Shown here piece after piece: positions 45,500-54,713 of a DNA stretch of 64,000 bases. Source of the DNA: Pseudomonas protegens CHA0 (lineage in GTDB: Bacteria > Pseudomonadota > Gammaproteobacteria > Pseudomonadales > Pseudomonadaceae). Every line of letters starts with the position of its first letter. Position 1 is the stretch's first letter. The stretch is from the NCBI RefSeq assembly GCF_000397205.1, contig NC_021237.1, forward strand, positions 6,331,001-6,395,000, read 5' to 3'. Under the pieces are notes generated by a model. The model was not told the origin of the DNA and did no database searches. It was given only the letters and a program-made list of their open reading frames with translations. The position numbers were made by a program, and so were the translations under genes.

Positions 45500-45770
45500 G
45501 CTAATAGATCCTTAGCGGGCCCTGGGCCCAGCGCGTTCCAGCCCATACTCCAGGGTCGCGGCCTGTGCGGCACAGGTCGGCCCAGCTCCTAACATTAGCT
45601 CATCAGAACCCATGCACAGGTCTTGAAAACAGATTACACAAAGAAGACAAATACCAGTGATCTCAGTAGTGGCATTTTGACCCATCTCACAGAAACAATT
45701 TCTGCGTGACAACCGGCAAGACATCCCGTGGCGATGTGCTTACTATTTCGCGCAGCACTCAATACAGGAT

Positions 45771-46229
45771 ATGAAGATGACCATCGAATGGGTCTGCAAA
45801 CACCACACCGACCTGGGCAAGGAACAGTTGTACGCGATTCTGCAATTGCGCACCGAAGTCTTCGTGGTGGAACAGAAATGCCCTTATCAGGAAGTCGACG
45901 GCCGCGACCTTGAAGGCGATACCTGCCACCTGATGGCCTGGGACGGCGACCGGTTGCTGGCCTACCTGCGCCTGCTGGACCCGACTTCCCAGGGCGGCGA
46001 TGTGGTCATCGGCCGCGTGGTCATCGCTGAACAGGCCCGTGGCCAGGGCCTGGGCCACACCCTGATGGAGCAGGCGCTGAAGCAGGCCGAGCGGCACTGG
46101 CCGCAAACGCCGATCTACCTCTCGGCCCAGGCTCATCTGCAGGCCTATTACGGCCGCTACGGTTTCGTGGTGGCGGGCGAAGCATACCTGGAGGACGATA
46201 TTCCTCACATCGGCATGCGTCGCTCCTGA
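45771..46229 (+). CDS. ElaA-type GNAT acetyltransferase
   Basis: A 152-aa GNAT of the ElaA family: LRTEVFVVEQKCPYQEVDGRDLEGDTCHL is the family hallmark, and RGQGLGHTLMEQAL is the acetyl-CoA loop. The substrate is unknown. A second ATG two codons downstream (MTIEW) is an equally good start. Confidence 0.88.
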   Translation: MKMTIEWVCKHHTDLGKEQLYAILQLRTEVFVVEQKCPYQEVDGRDLEGDTCHLMAWDGDRLLAYLRLLDPTSQGGDVVIGRVVIAEQARGQGLGHTLMEQALKQAERHWPQTPIYLSAQAHLQAYYGRYGFVVAGEAYLEDDIPHIGMRRS

Positions 46230-46232
46230 GCC

Positions 46233-46529
46233 TCAGGGATAGCCCAGCACGGCCTTGATCTGCCGCAGGTTGGGCTCGATCCAGCCCTTGTCGATGGCGC
46301 CCCAGTTGTGGATCCGGTAACGCCCGGCATGGTTGCGCGCGCCGTCCTGCTGCTCGAACTCGCAGAGGATGTCCAGGTCCGCCAGGGCCGCGATGGTGTC
46401 CTGGGCGGTGCGCCGTGGCATGCCGGTGACCTCGGTCAGCGCCGGCACGCTGCTGGCCAGGCCGCTGTCGATCAGGTACGCCACATACAGGCGGCGGTAG
46501 AAACTGCTCTTGGTCTTGCTCACATCCAT
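46233..46529 (-). CDS. Winged helix-turn-helix protein
   Basis: A 98-aa protein consisting of a single winged helix-turn-helix (SVPALTEVTGMPRRTAQDTIAALADLDILCEFEQ). It is short and has no second domain, so it may act as a DNA-binding regulator by itself. The regulated genes are unknown; the YgjP-type protease gene lies 23 bases upstream and may be in the same transcript. Confidence 0.8.
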   Translation of the reverse strand: MDVSKTKSSFYRRLYVAYLIDSGLASSVPALTEVTGMPRRTAQDTIAALADLDILCEFEQQDGARNHAGRYRIHNWGAIDKGWIEPNLRQIKAVLGYP

Positions 46530-46552
46530 CGCCCACTCCTTGCCTTCAGGGG

Positions 46553-47065
46553 TTAATCCGGCGCTCCCGCCTTGCCTTGCAGGTCGCGCCAGGTCAGGTA
46601 GACCCGCAGGTCGAACTCCAGCTGGTGATAGCCCGGCAGCATATGCTCGCAGAGCTTGTAGAACGCCTTGTTGTGATCCGACTCCTTGAAGTGGGCCAGC
46701 TCGTGCACCACGATCATCTGCAGGAATTCCGGCGCCGCCTCCTTGAACAGCGAAGCGATGCGGATCTCTTTCTTGGCCTTGAGCTTGCCGCCCTGCACCC
46801 GGGAAACCGTGGTATGCAGGCCCAGGGCACGGTGGGTCAGGTCCAGACGGTTGTCGAACAGCACCTTGTCGATGGCCGGCGCATTGCGCAGGTATTCCTG
46901 CTTGAGCTCCAGAGCGTAGCTGTACAGCGCCTTGTCGCTCTGTACAGCGTGCCGGCCCGGGTAACGCTGGCTCAGGTAGTCGCCCAGGCGCTGTTCATCG
47001 ATCAACTGGCGCACTTGCTGCTGCAAGGCAACGGGATAGGCCTGGAGGTATTTGAGTGCGGTCAT
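46553..47065 (-). CDS. YgjP-type zinc metallopeptidase (M48-like)
   Basis: A 170-aa protein of the YgjP/DUF45 family. The zinc motif is VHELAHFKESDHNKAFY near residue 115 (HELAH followed by a third His in SDHNKAF). The N-terminal half is helical. Substrates are unknown. It precedes the winged-helix gene by 23 bases. Confidence 0.88.
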   Translation of the reverse strand: MTALKYLQAYPVALQQQVRQLIDEQRLGDYLSQRYPGRHAVQSDKALYSYALELKQEYLRNAPAIDKVLFDNRLDLTHRALGLHTTVSRVQGGKLKAKKEIRIASLFKEAAPEFLQMIVVHELAHFKESDHNKAFYKLCEHMLPGYHQLEFDLRVYLTWRDLQGKAGAPD

Positions 47066-47107
47066 GAAGGGGCAACGCAGGGCATAAAAGGCGCCAGTGT
47101 AGCGAAT

Positions 47108-49231
47108 TCAGGCCTGTAGCGCGCTCCAGTCAAAGGGCTGGGCAAACTGGCTGGCGATACTGGCGGTCAGCGGCCGAGCCACCAGGAAACCTTGCACATA
47201 CTCGCAGCCATTGGCCTTGAGCCACTGGTATTGCTCGAGGGTTTCCACGCCCTCGGCGATCACCAGCAGGTCGAACTGCTTGCACAGGTCGATCACGCAC
47301 CGGGCAATGGCGGCATCCCTTGGCGAGGTCAGCAGGCGGGCGATCAGGTGGCGATCGAGCTTGAGGGTGTCCAGTTGCAGGTCACGCAGGTAGGCCAGGC
47401 AACAACTGCCCGAGCCGAAATCGTCCAGGGCCACCCGCACCCCCAGCTGACGCAGGAGCTGCAACTGTTTGCGGGTGTCATCCAGGTTCTGGGTCAAGGC
47501 GGCCTCGGTAACCTCCACCTCCAGTTGGCGCGGTTGCAGGCCATGGCGCGACAGCACCTGACGCAGCTCGGCCACCAGGTTGGGCATGTTGAACTGGGTG
47601 GCACTGAGGCTGACGCCCAGCACCAGGTCGGGGCTGAACACCTGCTCCCAGTCCTTGCGCTGGGCCGCGCCCTGTTGATAGATCCAACTGCCCAGGCGGC
47701 TGATCAGCCGTGCCTCCTCAAGCAGGGGCAGGAACAGCCCCGGAGGCACGTCGCCCACACTCGGATGACGCCAGCGCAGCAAGGCTTCGAAACCGCGCAG
47801 GCGCCCGTCGGCAATGGCCACCTGGGGCTGGTACACCAGGGTGAATTCCTTGCGCTCCACGGCGCTGCGCACGCTTTCCTCGAGCATCAGCCGCGAACGG
47901 GCGCGGCCATTCATCTCGTGATCGTAGTAGCGGTACTGCTGGCGGCCGGCGCGCTTGGCTTCGTACATGGCGATGTCCGCCGCCCGCAACAGGCCGTCCA
48001 GGTTGGAGCCGCAGTCGGGGTAGATGGCGATGCCGATACTCGCCCCCAGCACCACCTCCAGGCCATCGATCTGCTGGTTGATGGACAGGCGTTCGATCAG
48101 CTTCTCGGCGATCTTCGCCGCCTGCTCGGGGAAGCTCAGCTCCAGCAGCGCGGTGAATTCGTCGCCGCCCATGCGCCCGAGAATGTCGAAGGAGTGCAGG
48201 CAGTCCTTCAGTTGTTCGGAAACCCAGCGCAGCACCCGGTCGCCGGCGTCGTGCCCCAGGGAGTCGTTGACCCGCTTGAAGCCGTCGAGGTCCAGGTAGA
48301 GCAGGACCAGGGACTTTCCCGAGCGGTCGCTGCGCAGCAGGATGTTTTCCACCGTCTGATAGAAGCCGCGGCGGTTGAGCAGGCCAGTCAGCGGGTCGGT
48401 CACGGCCTGGTATTCCAGTTGCTGGTGCAGGTGACGCACTTCGGACATGTCCAGCAGGGTGACCACCATTGCTTTCTGGTCACTGGGCAAGGGCGCACAG
48501 GACAAGGCCACGCTGATCAACTGGCCGGGCACGGTGCGCATCTGAGCGTCGTGCAGGCGATAGGTTTCGCCCCGGCGATAACAGGCGTAGAGCTCGGAGC
48601 CGCTCCAGTCGGGAACGTGGGGCTTTTGCAGGTAGTCGAGAAAGGGCGAGCCTTCCAGTTCCTTGACCTGGGCATTGAGCAGGCGCGAGACCGCCGGATT
48701 GGCGAAACGCACGCACCCGCCCTCGTCCACCACCAGGATGCCCTCGGCAGCGTTGTCCAGCACCGAGGCATTGAAGGCCCGTGCCACCTCCAGGTCGTGG
48801 CTGAGGTGCTGCAGGGCCCGGCGGTTGCGCTGATGCTCCAGCAGGGCCTGGACCTTGGGCTTGAGAATCTGTGGGTCGAACGGCTTGAACAGGTAGTCCA
48901 CGGCGCCACTGGCATAGCCCTTGATCACAGCGTCCTGAGACTGTTCGTTGGCGGTGAGAAAGATGATCGGGGTCAGCCGGGTACGTTGGCTGCCACGCAT
49001 CAGGCGGGCGACTTCGAAGCCATCCATGCCGGGCATCTGTACATCCAGCAACACCAGGTCCACTTCATGTTCGAGCAGCAGGCCCAGGGCCTCGACCCCC
49101 GAGGCGGCGGTCATCACCTGCCAGTCCTGGCGCTGCAACAGAGCACGCATGCTGAGGAGGTTTTCAGGATAGTCATCGACGATCAGAAGAGTGGAGTGGC
49201 CTTCGGCTGCCTCTGGTTGCACGCATTCCAT
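47108..49231 (-). CDS. REC-PAS-GGDEF-EAL signalling protein
   Basis: A 707-aa cyclic-di-GMP protein. Residues 12-130 form a receiver domain (phospho-acceptor in LVLLDVQMPGMDGFEVA, Lys in LFKPFD); residues 150-265 a PAS domain; residues 280-440 a GGDEF domain (GRMGGDEFTALLE); residues 455-700 an EAL domain (FEALLRWRHP, LEVEVTEAAL, VALDDFGSGSC). The EAL residues needed for phosphodiesterase activity appear intact. The inhibitory I-site, normally RxxD five residues before GGDEF, is HSFD here. No histidine kinase gene is adjacent. Confidence 0.92.
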   Translation of the reverse strand: MECVQPEAAEGHSTLLIVDDYPENLLSMRALLQRQDWQVMTAASGVEALGLLLEHEVDLVLLDVQMPGMDGFEVARLMRGSQRTRLTPIIFLTANEQSQDAVIKGYASGAVDYLFKPFDPQILKPKVQALLEHQRNRRALQHLSHDLEVARAFNASVLDNAAEGILVVDEGGCVRFANPAVSRLLNAQVKELEGSPFLDYLQKPHVPDWSGSELYACYRRGETYRLHDAQMRTVPGQLISVALSCAPLPSDQKAMVVTLLDMSEVRHLHQQLEYQAVTDPLTGLLNRRGFYQTVENILLRSDRSGKSLVLLYLDLDGFKRVNDSLGHDAGDRVLRWVSEQLKDCLHSFDILGRMGGDEFTALLELSFPEQAAKIAEKLIERLSINQQIDGLEVVLGASIGIAIYPDCGSNLDGLLRAADIAMYEAKRAGRQQYRYYDHEMNGRARSRLMLEESVRSAVERKEFTLVYQPQVAIADGRLRGFEALLRWRHPSVGDVPPGLFLPLLEEARLISRLGSWIYQQGAAQRKDWEQVFSPDLVLGVSLSATQFNMPNLVAELRQVLSRHGLQPRQLEVEVTEAALTQNLDDTRKQLQLLRQLGVRVALDDFGSGSCCLAYLRDLQLDTLKLDRHLIARLLTSPRDAAIARCVIDLCKQFDLLVIAEGVETLEQYQWLKANGCEYVQGFLVARPLTASIASQFAQPFDWSALQA

Positions 49232-49547
49232 GCTGCTTCTCTTGTCTGTAATAAGACTGAACGGATTTAAAAACCCGGTAAAACCTGAGGTTTCACTCTA
49301 GACCCGGATCCTCAAAAGCAGAAGCAGTCAGCACGCCATCACTTCGCCAATGGCCGCAGCTCCCGACTAACGGTCACAGAGTTGCCGCATAAGAACCGGG
49401 ATAGATGGCATTTCGACATTTTGCTGACGCCATATATCCGCCATACGGGCCTCGCCAAGCGCCGCTTCTGCGCTATAAAGACCCCCTAAGAAGCGCAGGC
49501 TAAAGCCTTCGGCCACCTGCATCAGTCATGCCTTGCGGAAAACCACC
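49232..49547. other. Intergenic region before alginate lyase gene
   Basis: About 315 bases between divergent genes. It has no obvious hairpin, repeat or open frame with Pseudomonas codon use; promoters for both genes presumably lie here. Confidence 0.5.
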
Positions 49548-50219
49548 ATGATCGACCTGGCAACCTGGAACCTCAGCGTTCCCGTCGGCAGCCCGCCGGC
49601 GACCATCGACACCCCGACACTGGTCAAGGGGTTCAAGGACCAGTATTTCCACTCCGATACCGGCACCCTGTTCTTCTGGTCGCCGGTGACCGGCTCGAAA
49701 ACCGAGAACGCCATCTACCCGCGCACCGAGCTGCGCGAGACCTACTCCAACGGCACCTTGCGCAACTGGACCTACCCCGAAGCGGACAACCTGCTGTACG
49801 CGACCCTGGCGGTGAACCAGGTGCCCTCCTCGGGCAAGATCGTCATCGGCCAGATCCACGCCTACAACAGCACCAAGCCGCTGGTGAAGGTCGAGTACCA
49901 GTACAAGACCAGCAAGGGCAGCGGCAACATCGTGGCCAAGGTGCGCCTGCACCCGGACGACGAGGAAGGCCGTGTCATCACCATTGCCGAGAACGTGCCC
50001 ATGGACCGGGAGTTTTCCTACCTGATCCACCTGAGCCCGGGCGGCGCCCTGGGCGTCAGCGCTGCCGGCTATCAGTGGGACAGCCAGTTGAGCGCGACCT
50101 GGCGCGACAAGCCGCTGTACTTCAAGGCCGGGGTTTATGTGCAGGACAACACCGGCTATACCAGCGAAGGCGGCAAGGTGACCTTTTCCAAGCTGGACAT
50201 CGACCACAACAAGACCTGA
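49548..50219 (+). CDS. Polysaccharide lyase family 7 alginate lyase
   Basis: A 223-aa PL7 alginate lyase. The three family blocks are present: RTELRE near residue 64, QIHA near residue 102 and YFKAGVYVQ near residue 195; the catalytic His and Tyr lie in the last two. The protein begins directly with the jelly-roll domain (MIDLATWNLSVPVGSPPATI), with no signal peptide, so it may be cytoplasmic or released non-classically. It stands alone; no alginate biosynthesis gene is adjacent. Confidence 0.9.
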   Translation: MIDLATWNLSVPVGSPPATIDTPTLVKGFKDQYFHSDTGTLFFWSPVTGSKTENAIYPRTELRETYSNGTLRNWTYPEADNLLYATLAVNQVPSSGKIVIGQIHAYNSTKPLVKVEYQYKTSKGSGNIVAKVRLHPDDEEGRVITIAENVPMDREFSYLIHLSPGGALGVSAAGYQWDSQLSATWRDKPLYFKAGVYVQDNTGYTSEGGKVTFSKLDIDHNKT

Positions 50220-50231
50220 CCCCCCTCCCTG

Positions 50232-50317
50232 CGTAGGAGCCGGCTTGCCGGCGAAGGCGCCCTTGAGCCCGGCATCCGCCCAAAGGCGCTCTTCGCGGGC
50301 AAGCCAGCGCCTACGAA
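50232..50317. repeat. REP pair, family 1
   Basis: Inverted REP pair between convergent alginate lyase and fba genes. Confidence 0.85.
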
Positions 50318-50335
50318 GGCAAGAGCTTCGAATAC

Positions 50336-50360
50336 AAAAAAGCCCGCATCGCTGCGGGCT
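50336..50360 (-). terminator. Rho-independent terminator after fba
   Basis: AGCCCGCA and TGCGGGCT pair around a four-base loop; on the minus strand a run of six T follows. Confidence 0.9.
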
Positions 50361-50380
50361 TCTTCGTTCGACGCTTAGGC

Positions 50381-51445
50381 TCAGTTGACCTTGGCGTTCA
50401 GCTCACCCTTGAGGTAACGCTGGAACATGGCTTCCAGGGAGATCGGCTTGATCTTCGAGGCGTTGCCGGCGGTGCCGAAGGCTTCGTAACGGGCGATGCA
50501 GACATCGCGCATGGCGGTCACGGTGGCGCCGAAGAACTTGCGCGGGTCGAACTCGCTGGGGTTGGTGGCCATCAGGCGGCGCATGGCACCAGTGGACGCC
50601 AGGCGCAGGTCGGTGTCGATGTTGACCTTGCGCACGCCGTACTTGATGCCTTCGACGATTTCTTCAACCGGCACGCCGTAGGTTTCCTTGATGTCGCCAC
50701 CGTACTGGTTGATGATCGCCAGCCACTCTTGCGGCACCGAAGAGGAACCGTGCATCACCAGGTGAGTGTTGGGGATGCGCTTGTGGATTTCCTTGATACG
50801 GTCGATGGCCAGTACGTCGCCGGTAGGCGGCTTGGTGAACTTGTAGGCGCCGTGGCTGGTACCGATGGCGATGGCCAGGGCATCCACCTGGGTCTTCTTG
50901 ACGAAGTCCGCGGCTTCTTCCGGGTCGGTCAGCATCTGGCTGTGGTCCAGCACGCCCTCGGCGCCAATACCGTCTTCTTCACCGGCCATGCCGGTTTCCA
51001 ACGAACCCAGGCAGCCCAGTTCGCCTTCTACCGACACGCCGCAGGCGTGAGCCATGGCTACGGTTTGCTGGGTAACACGGACGTTGTATTCGTAGTCGGT
51101 CGGGGTCTTGCCGTCTTCACCGAGGGAGCCGTCCATCATGACCGAGGAAAAGCCCAGTTGGATGGAGCGCTGGCAGACGTCAGGGCTGGTGCCGTGGTCC
51201 TGGTGCATGCACACCGGGATATGCGGAAACTCTTCGATGGCAGCCAGAATCAGGTGACGCAGGAAAGGCGCGCCGGCGTATTTGCGGGCGCCGGCCGAAG
51301 CCTGGACGATCACCGGGGAGTCAGTCTTGTCAGCGGCTTCCATGATGGCGCGCATCTGCTCAAGGTTGTTGACGTTGAAAGCTGGAACGCCGTAGCCGAA
51401 CTCGGCTGCGTGGTCCAGCATCTGGCGCATGCTGATGAGTGCCAT
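50381..51445 (-). CDS. fba: Fructose-bisphosphate aldolase, class II
   Basis: A 354-aa class II (zinc) aldolase cleaving fructose 1,6-bisphosphate. Zinc-ligand and active-site blocks are [11 protein letters not shown] near residue 82, [12 protein letters not shown] and [13 protein letters not shown] near residue 230. It ends the tkt-epd-pgk-fba series on the minus strand. The ATG at 51445 follows GGAG. Confidence 0.95.
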   Translation of the reverse strand: MALISMRQMLDHAAEFGYGVPAFNVNNLEQMRAIMEAADKTDSPVIVQASAGARKYAGAPFLRHLILAAIEEFPHIPVCMHQDHGTSPDVCQRSIQLGFSSVMMDGSLGEDGKTPTDYEYNVRVTQQTVAMAHACGVSVEGELGCLGSLETGMAGEEDGIGAEGVLDHSQMLTDPEEAADFVKKTQVDALAIAIGTSHGAYKFTKPPTGDVLAIDRIKEIHKRIPNTHLVMHGSSSVPQEWLAIINQYGGDIKETYGVPVEEIVEGIKYGVRKVNIDTDLRLASTGAMRRLMATNPSEFDPRKFFGATVTAMRDVCIARYEAFGTAGNASKIKPISLEAMFQRYLKGELNAKVN

Positions 51446-51577
51446 TGTGTGTGTGTCTCCCGGTCGAGGGTCGTTAATCGTGCAAGCCTGCCGTAGCGGC
51501 GACTGCTATTCAAGTGATTGCAGATCGGGGGTCAACCCGCTCTGTTCCATTCGTTAAAACCAAATTTCTACAGCCAT

Positions 51578-51660
51578 GCAGGAGCCGGCTCGCCGGTGAA
51601 AGGGGCCTTGAACCTTGCACAGGTCTGGAGGCCGCCTCCGCTGGCAAGCCAGCCCCTACA
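51578..51660. repeat. REP pair, family 1
   Basis: Inverted REP pair between the lysozyme-inhibitor gene and fba. Confidence 0.8.
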
Positions 51661-51985
51661 TGGCCTTGCAGCCGCGGCCGATCAGGTCATTGGTGGCGAC
51701 CCAGTAGACCAGGCCCTCCTCGCCCTTGACGTGAAACGCCAGCATGTCGTCGCTGTACAGCGAGCCCGAACCGCTGGGCTCAAGCTTCAGGCGGCGTACC
51801 TGGTCGTCGCCCCCCAGGCGCACGTCGACGGCCTTGCGGCTGTCGTCGGTGTAGCGCCAGAGCACCTGGGCCTGGCTGTCGCAGGTCCAGGTGGTCCAGT
51901 TGTCAGTGGTCGGCGACTTGAGCAGGTTCAGGTTGGCACAACCTGCCAACAAGCCCAGCATCGCCACGGCGATCAAACCTTTCAT
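51656..51985 (-). CDS. MliC-type lysozyme inhibitor lipoprotein
   Basis: A 109-aa lipoprotein (lipobox LLAGC at residues 13-17) with a MliC/PliC domain: WTTWTCDSQAQVLWRYTD at the start and LAFHVKGEEGLVYWV near the end. Such proteins inhibit C-type lysozymes at the outer membrane or periplasm. The start at 51985 begins the signal peptide. It sits between fba and pgk with another small lipoprotein gene. Confidence 0.85.
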   Translation of the reverse strand: MKGLIAVAMLGLLAGCANLNLLKSPTTDNWTTWTCDSQAQVLWRYTDDSRKAVDVRLGGDDQVRRLKLEPSGSGSLYSDDMLAFHVKGEEGLVYWVATNDLIGRGCKAM

Positions 51986-52045
51986 CAATGTTCCTCGGCA
52001 GGCGGCCAACAGGCCCCGGCGCGTTGCGTTAACCCATCTGACCCG

Positions 52046-52267
52046 TCAAGGGCAACCCTGTTCCCTGGCCTTTGACGGCGTCTCGTACTTCTCCAGGCCC
52101 TCAGGGCCCAGGCGCTTGTTGATCACCGGAGCCGTCTCGGCCTGCCAGTCAGCCTGGTAGCAGCCTTTCTGCACCTCGCCGGCATCCTCCGCAGGCGTTG
52201 CCTTGGGGGCACTGGAGCAGCCCGCCAGCAACGCCACGGCGACCAACAGTGGCAACGTCTTGACCAT
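52046..52267 (-). CDS. Small lipoprotein of unknown function
   Basis: A 73-aa lipoprotein with lipobox LLAGC (residues 13-17) and a short mature region (GCYQADWQAETAPVINKRLG). Not recognised. The start at 52267 is chosen because it begins the signal peptide; AGGAG is positioned upstream (CAAAGGAGTGTTCTG). It lies between pgk and the MliC gene on the same strand. Confidence 0.7.
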   Translation of the reverse strand: MVKTLPLLVAVALLAGCSSAPKATPAEDAGEVQKGCYQADWQAETAPVINKRLGPEGLEKYETPSKAREQGCP

Positions 52268-52299
52268 CAGAACACTCCTTTGCCCGGCCAATCGAGGCC

Positions 52300-53463
52300 T
52301 CAGGCCTTGGCCCGGGCTTCCAGGACTTCAACCGCCGGCAGCACCTTGCCCTCGACGAACTCGAGGAAGGCGCCGCCACCGGTAGAAATGTAGGAGATCT
52401 GCTGGGCTACGCCATATTTGTCGATGGCTGCCAGGGTGTCGCCGCCGCCGGCAATGGAGAACGCGGCGCTGTCAGCGATGGCCTGGGCCAGGACCTTGGT
52501 GCCATTGCCGAACTGGTCGAATTCGAACACGCCCACCGGACCGTTCCAGAGGATGGTCCTGGAGGATTTCAGCAGTTCGGCGAACTGCGCGGCAGTCTGC
52601 GGGCCGATGTCGAGAATCATGTCGTCATCGGCCACATCGGCGATCAGCTTGACGGTGGCCGCAGCGCTCTCGGCAAATTCCTTGGCCACCACCACGTCCA
52701 CCGGCAGCGGTACGCTGACCTTGGCGGCGATGGCGCGAGCGGTGTCCAGCAGGTCCGGCTCGTACAGCGACTTGCCCACCGGATGCCCGGCAGCGGCGAG
52801 GAAGGTATTGGCGATGCCGCCACCGACGATCAACTGGTCGCAGATCTGGCTCAGGCTATTGAGCACGTCCAGCTTGGTCGACACCTTGGAGCCGGCAACG
52901 ATGGCCGCCATCGGCTTGGCCGGGTTGCCCAGGGCCTTGCCCAGCGCGTCCAGCTCAGCGGCCAGCAAAGGACCAGCAGCAGCCACTTTGGCGAACTTGG
53001 CCACGCCATGGGTCGAACCCTCGGCGCGGTGCGCGGTGCCGAAGGCGTCCATCACGAACACGTCGCACAGGGCGGCGTATTGCTGGGCCAGCTCGTCGGC
53101 GTTCTTTTTCTCGCCCTTGTTGAAGCGCACGTTCTCGAACAGCACGATGTCGCCGGCCTTGACCTCGACACCACCCAGGTAGTCGGCCACCAGCGGTACT
53201 TCGCGACCCAGGGCGCGGCTCAGGTAGTCGGCTACCGGCTTGAGGCTGTTCTCGGCGGAAAACTCGCCTTCGGTCGGGCGGCCCAGGTGCGAGCAGACCA
53301 TCACTGCCGCGCCTTTTTCCAGGGCCAGCTTGATGGTCGGCAGCGAAGCCAGGATTCGCGCATCGCTGGTGACAACACCGTCCTTGACTGGGACGTTGAG
53401 GTCTTCACGGATCAGCACGCGCTTACCTTGCAGATCGAGGTCGGTCATCTTCAACACGGTCAT
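52300..53463 (-). CDS. pgk: Phosphoglycerate kinase
   Basis: A 387-aa PGK making ATP from 1,3-bisphosphoglycerate. Signature [14 protein letters not shown] near residue 12, the substrate-binding HLGRPTEGE, and the C-terminal nucleotide motif [13 protein letters not shown]. Length is exactly the family norm with the start at 53463; three codons upstream is a second ATG. It lies between epd and the two small lipoprotein genes. Confidence 0.96.
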   Translation of the reverse strand: MTVLKMTDLDLQGKRVLIREDLNVPVKDGVVTSDARILASLPTIKLALEKGAAVMVCSHLGRPTEGEFSAENSLKPVADYLSRALGREVPLVADYLGGVEVKAGDIVLFENVRFNKGEKKNADELAQQYAALCDVFVMDAFGTAHRAEGSTHGVAKFAKVAAAGPLLAAELDALGKALGNPAKPMAAIVAGSKVSTKLDVLNSLSQICDQLIVGGGIANTFLAAAGHPVGKSLYEPDLLDTARAIAAKVSVPLPVDVVVAKEFAESAAATVKLIADVADDDMILDIGPQTAAQFAELLKSSRTILWNGPVGVFEFDQFGNGTKVLAQAIADSAAFSIAGGGDTLAAIDKYGVAQQISYISTGGGAFLEFVEGKVLPAVEVLEARAKA

Positions 53464-53480
53464 GGGTCGCAATTCCTGGG

Positions 53481-54560
53481 TTACTGTTCTTCAGAAACAG
53501 AGAGTTGAGTGTCAGTGCGTGGAGCGGCTGTGTGCAGGTAGTGCCCAGCTACGTCCAGCATTCGGTTGGCAAAGCCCCATTCGTTGTCGAACCAGGCCAG
53601 GATGTTCACCAGCCGGGGGCCGGAAACACGGGTCTGACTGGCATCGACGATCGCCGAATGGGGATCATGATTGAAATCACAGCTGGCATGCGGCAGCTCG
53701 GTGTAGGCCAGCAGGCCCTTGAGCGGACCGCTGGTGGCGGCCTCGCGCAGGATCCGGTTGACCTCGGTGGCGTCGGTATCGCTCACGGTCTGCATGGTGA
53801 TGTCCAGGCAGGACACGTTCACCGTCGGCACCCGCACTGCTTTGGCCTGAATTCGCCCGGCAAGTTCCGGCAACAGGCGCTCGATACCCCGCGCCAGACC
53901 GGTGGACACCGGGATCACCGACTGGAAGGCCGAACGGGTACGCCGCAGGTCTTCATGGTGATAGGCGTCGATCACCGGCTGGTCGTTCATCGCCGAGTGA
54001 ATGGTGGTGATCGATACGTACTCCAGGCCAATGGCCTGATCCAGCAGGCGCAACAGCGGCACGCCGCAGTTGGTGGTGCAGGAGGCGTTGGACACCAGCC
54101 GTTCGTCGCCGCTCAGGCAGTCCTGGTTCACCCCATAGACGATGGTGGCGTCGACATCCGCCTCGCTGGCCATCGGCTGGGAGAACAGCACCCGCGGCGC
54201 GCCGGCGTCGAGGAAACGCTGGCCGTCTTCGCGGGTGTGGTAGGCACCGGAGCATTCCAGCACCAGATCGACGCCCAGGGACGCCCAATCGATGCCTTCG
54301 GGGGTGGCACTGCGCAACACTTTCACGCAGTTGCCATTGATATGCAGACAATCGCCATCGACCTTCACCTCACCGGGAAAACGCCCGTGGGTGGAATCGA
54401 AGCGTGTCAGGTATTCAACGCTGGCCATGTCGGCCAGATCGTTGATGGCAACGATCTCGAACCCGGCCGCAGCCCCTCGCTCGAACAGAGCACGCAAGAC
54501 GCAACGACCAATCCGGCCGTAGCCGTTGAGTGCAACTTTGTAGGGACGCGGTTGAGGCAT
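53481..54560 (-). CDS. epd: Erythrose-4-phosphate dehydrogenase
   Basis: A 359-aa GAPDH-family enzyme. The NAD motif is [19 protein letters not shown]; the catalytic Cys lies in [18 protein letters not shown] near residue 165. Epd rather than GapA is indicated by its location between tkt and pgk, the Pseudomonas arrangement. It oxidises erythrose 4-phosphate toward pyridoxal phosphate synthesis. The start at 54560 is chosen; the ATG 30 bases upstream is less likely. Confidence 0.93.
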   Translation of the reverse strand: MPQPRPYKVALNGYGRIGRCVLRALFERGAAAGFEIVAINDLADMASVEYLTRFDSTHGRFPGEVKVDGDCLHINGNCVKVLRSATPEGIDWASLGVDLVLECSGAYHTREDGQRFLDAGAPRVLFSQPMASEADVDATIVYGVNQDCLSGDERLVSNASCTTNCGVPLLRLLDQAIGLEYVSITTIHSAMNDQPVIDAYHHEDLRRTRSAFQSVIPVSTGLARGIERLLPELAGRIQAKAVRVPTVNVSCLDITMQTVSDTDATEVNRILREAATSGPLKGLLAYTELPHASCDFNHDPHSAIVDASQTRVSGPRLVNILAWFDNEWGFANRMLDVAGHYLHTAAPRTDTQLSVSEEQ

Positions 54561-54619
54561 GGGGTTCTCAATGACCGGTGGTGAAACCATCAGCTTCGTG
54601 CTGCCTGCGCCATCGTCAT

Positions 54620-54682
54620 CGCGAGCAAGCTCGCCCCCACAAGGACGGTATACATCCCTGCAGGAGCGAGCTTGCTCGCGAT
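54620..54682. repeat. REP pair, family 1 variant
   Basis: Two GCGAGCAAGCTCGC-type palindromes in inverted orientation between tktA and epd. Confidence 0.75.
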
Positions 54683-54713
54683 TGCGTCAGTACAGACAAC
54701 CCGGCTTCCGGGT

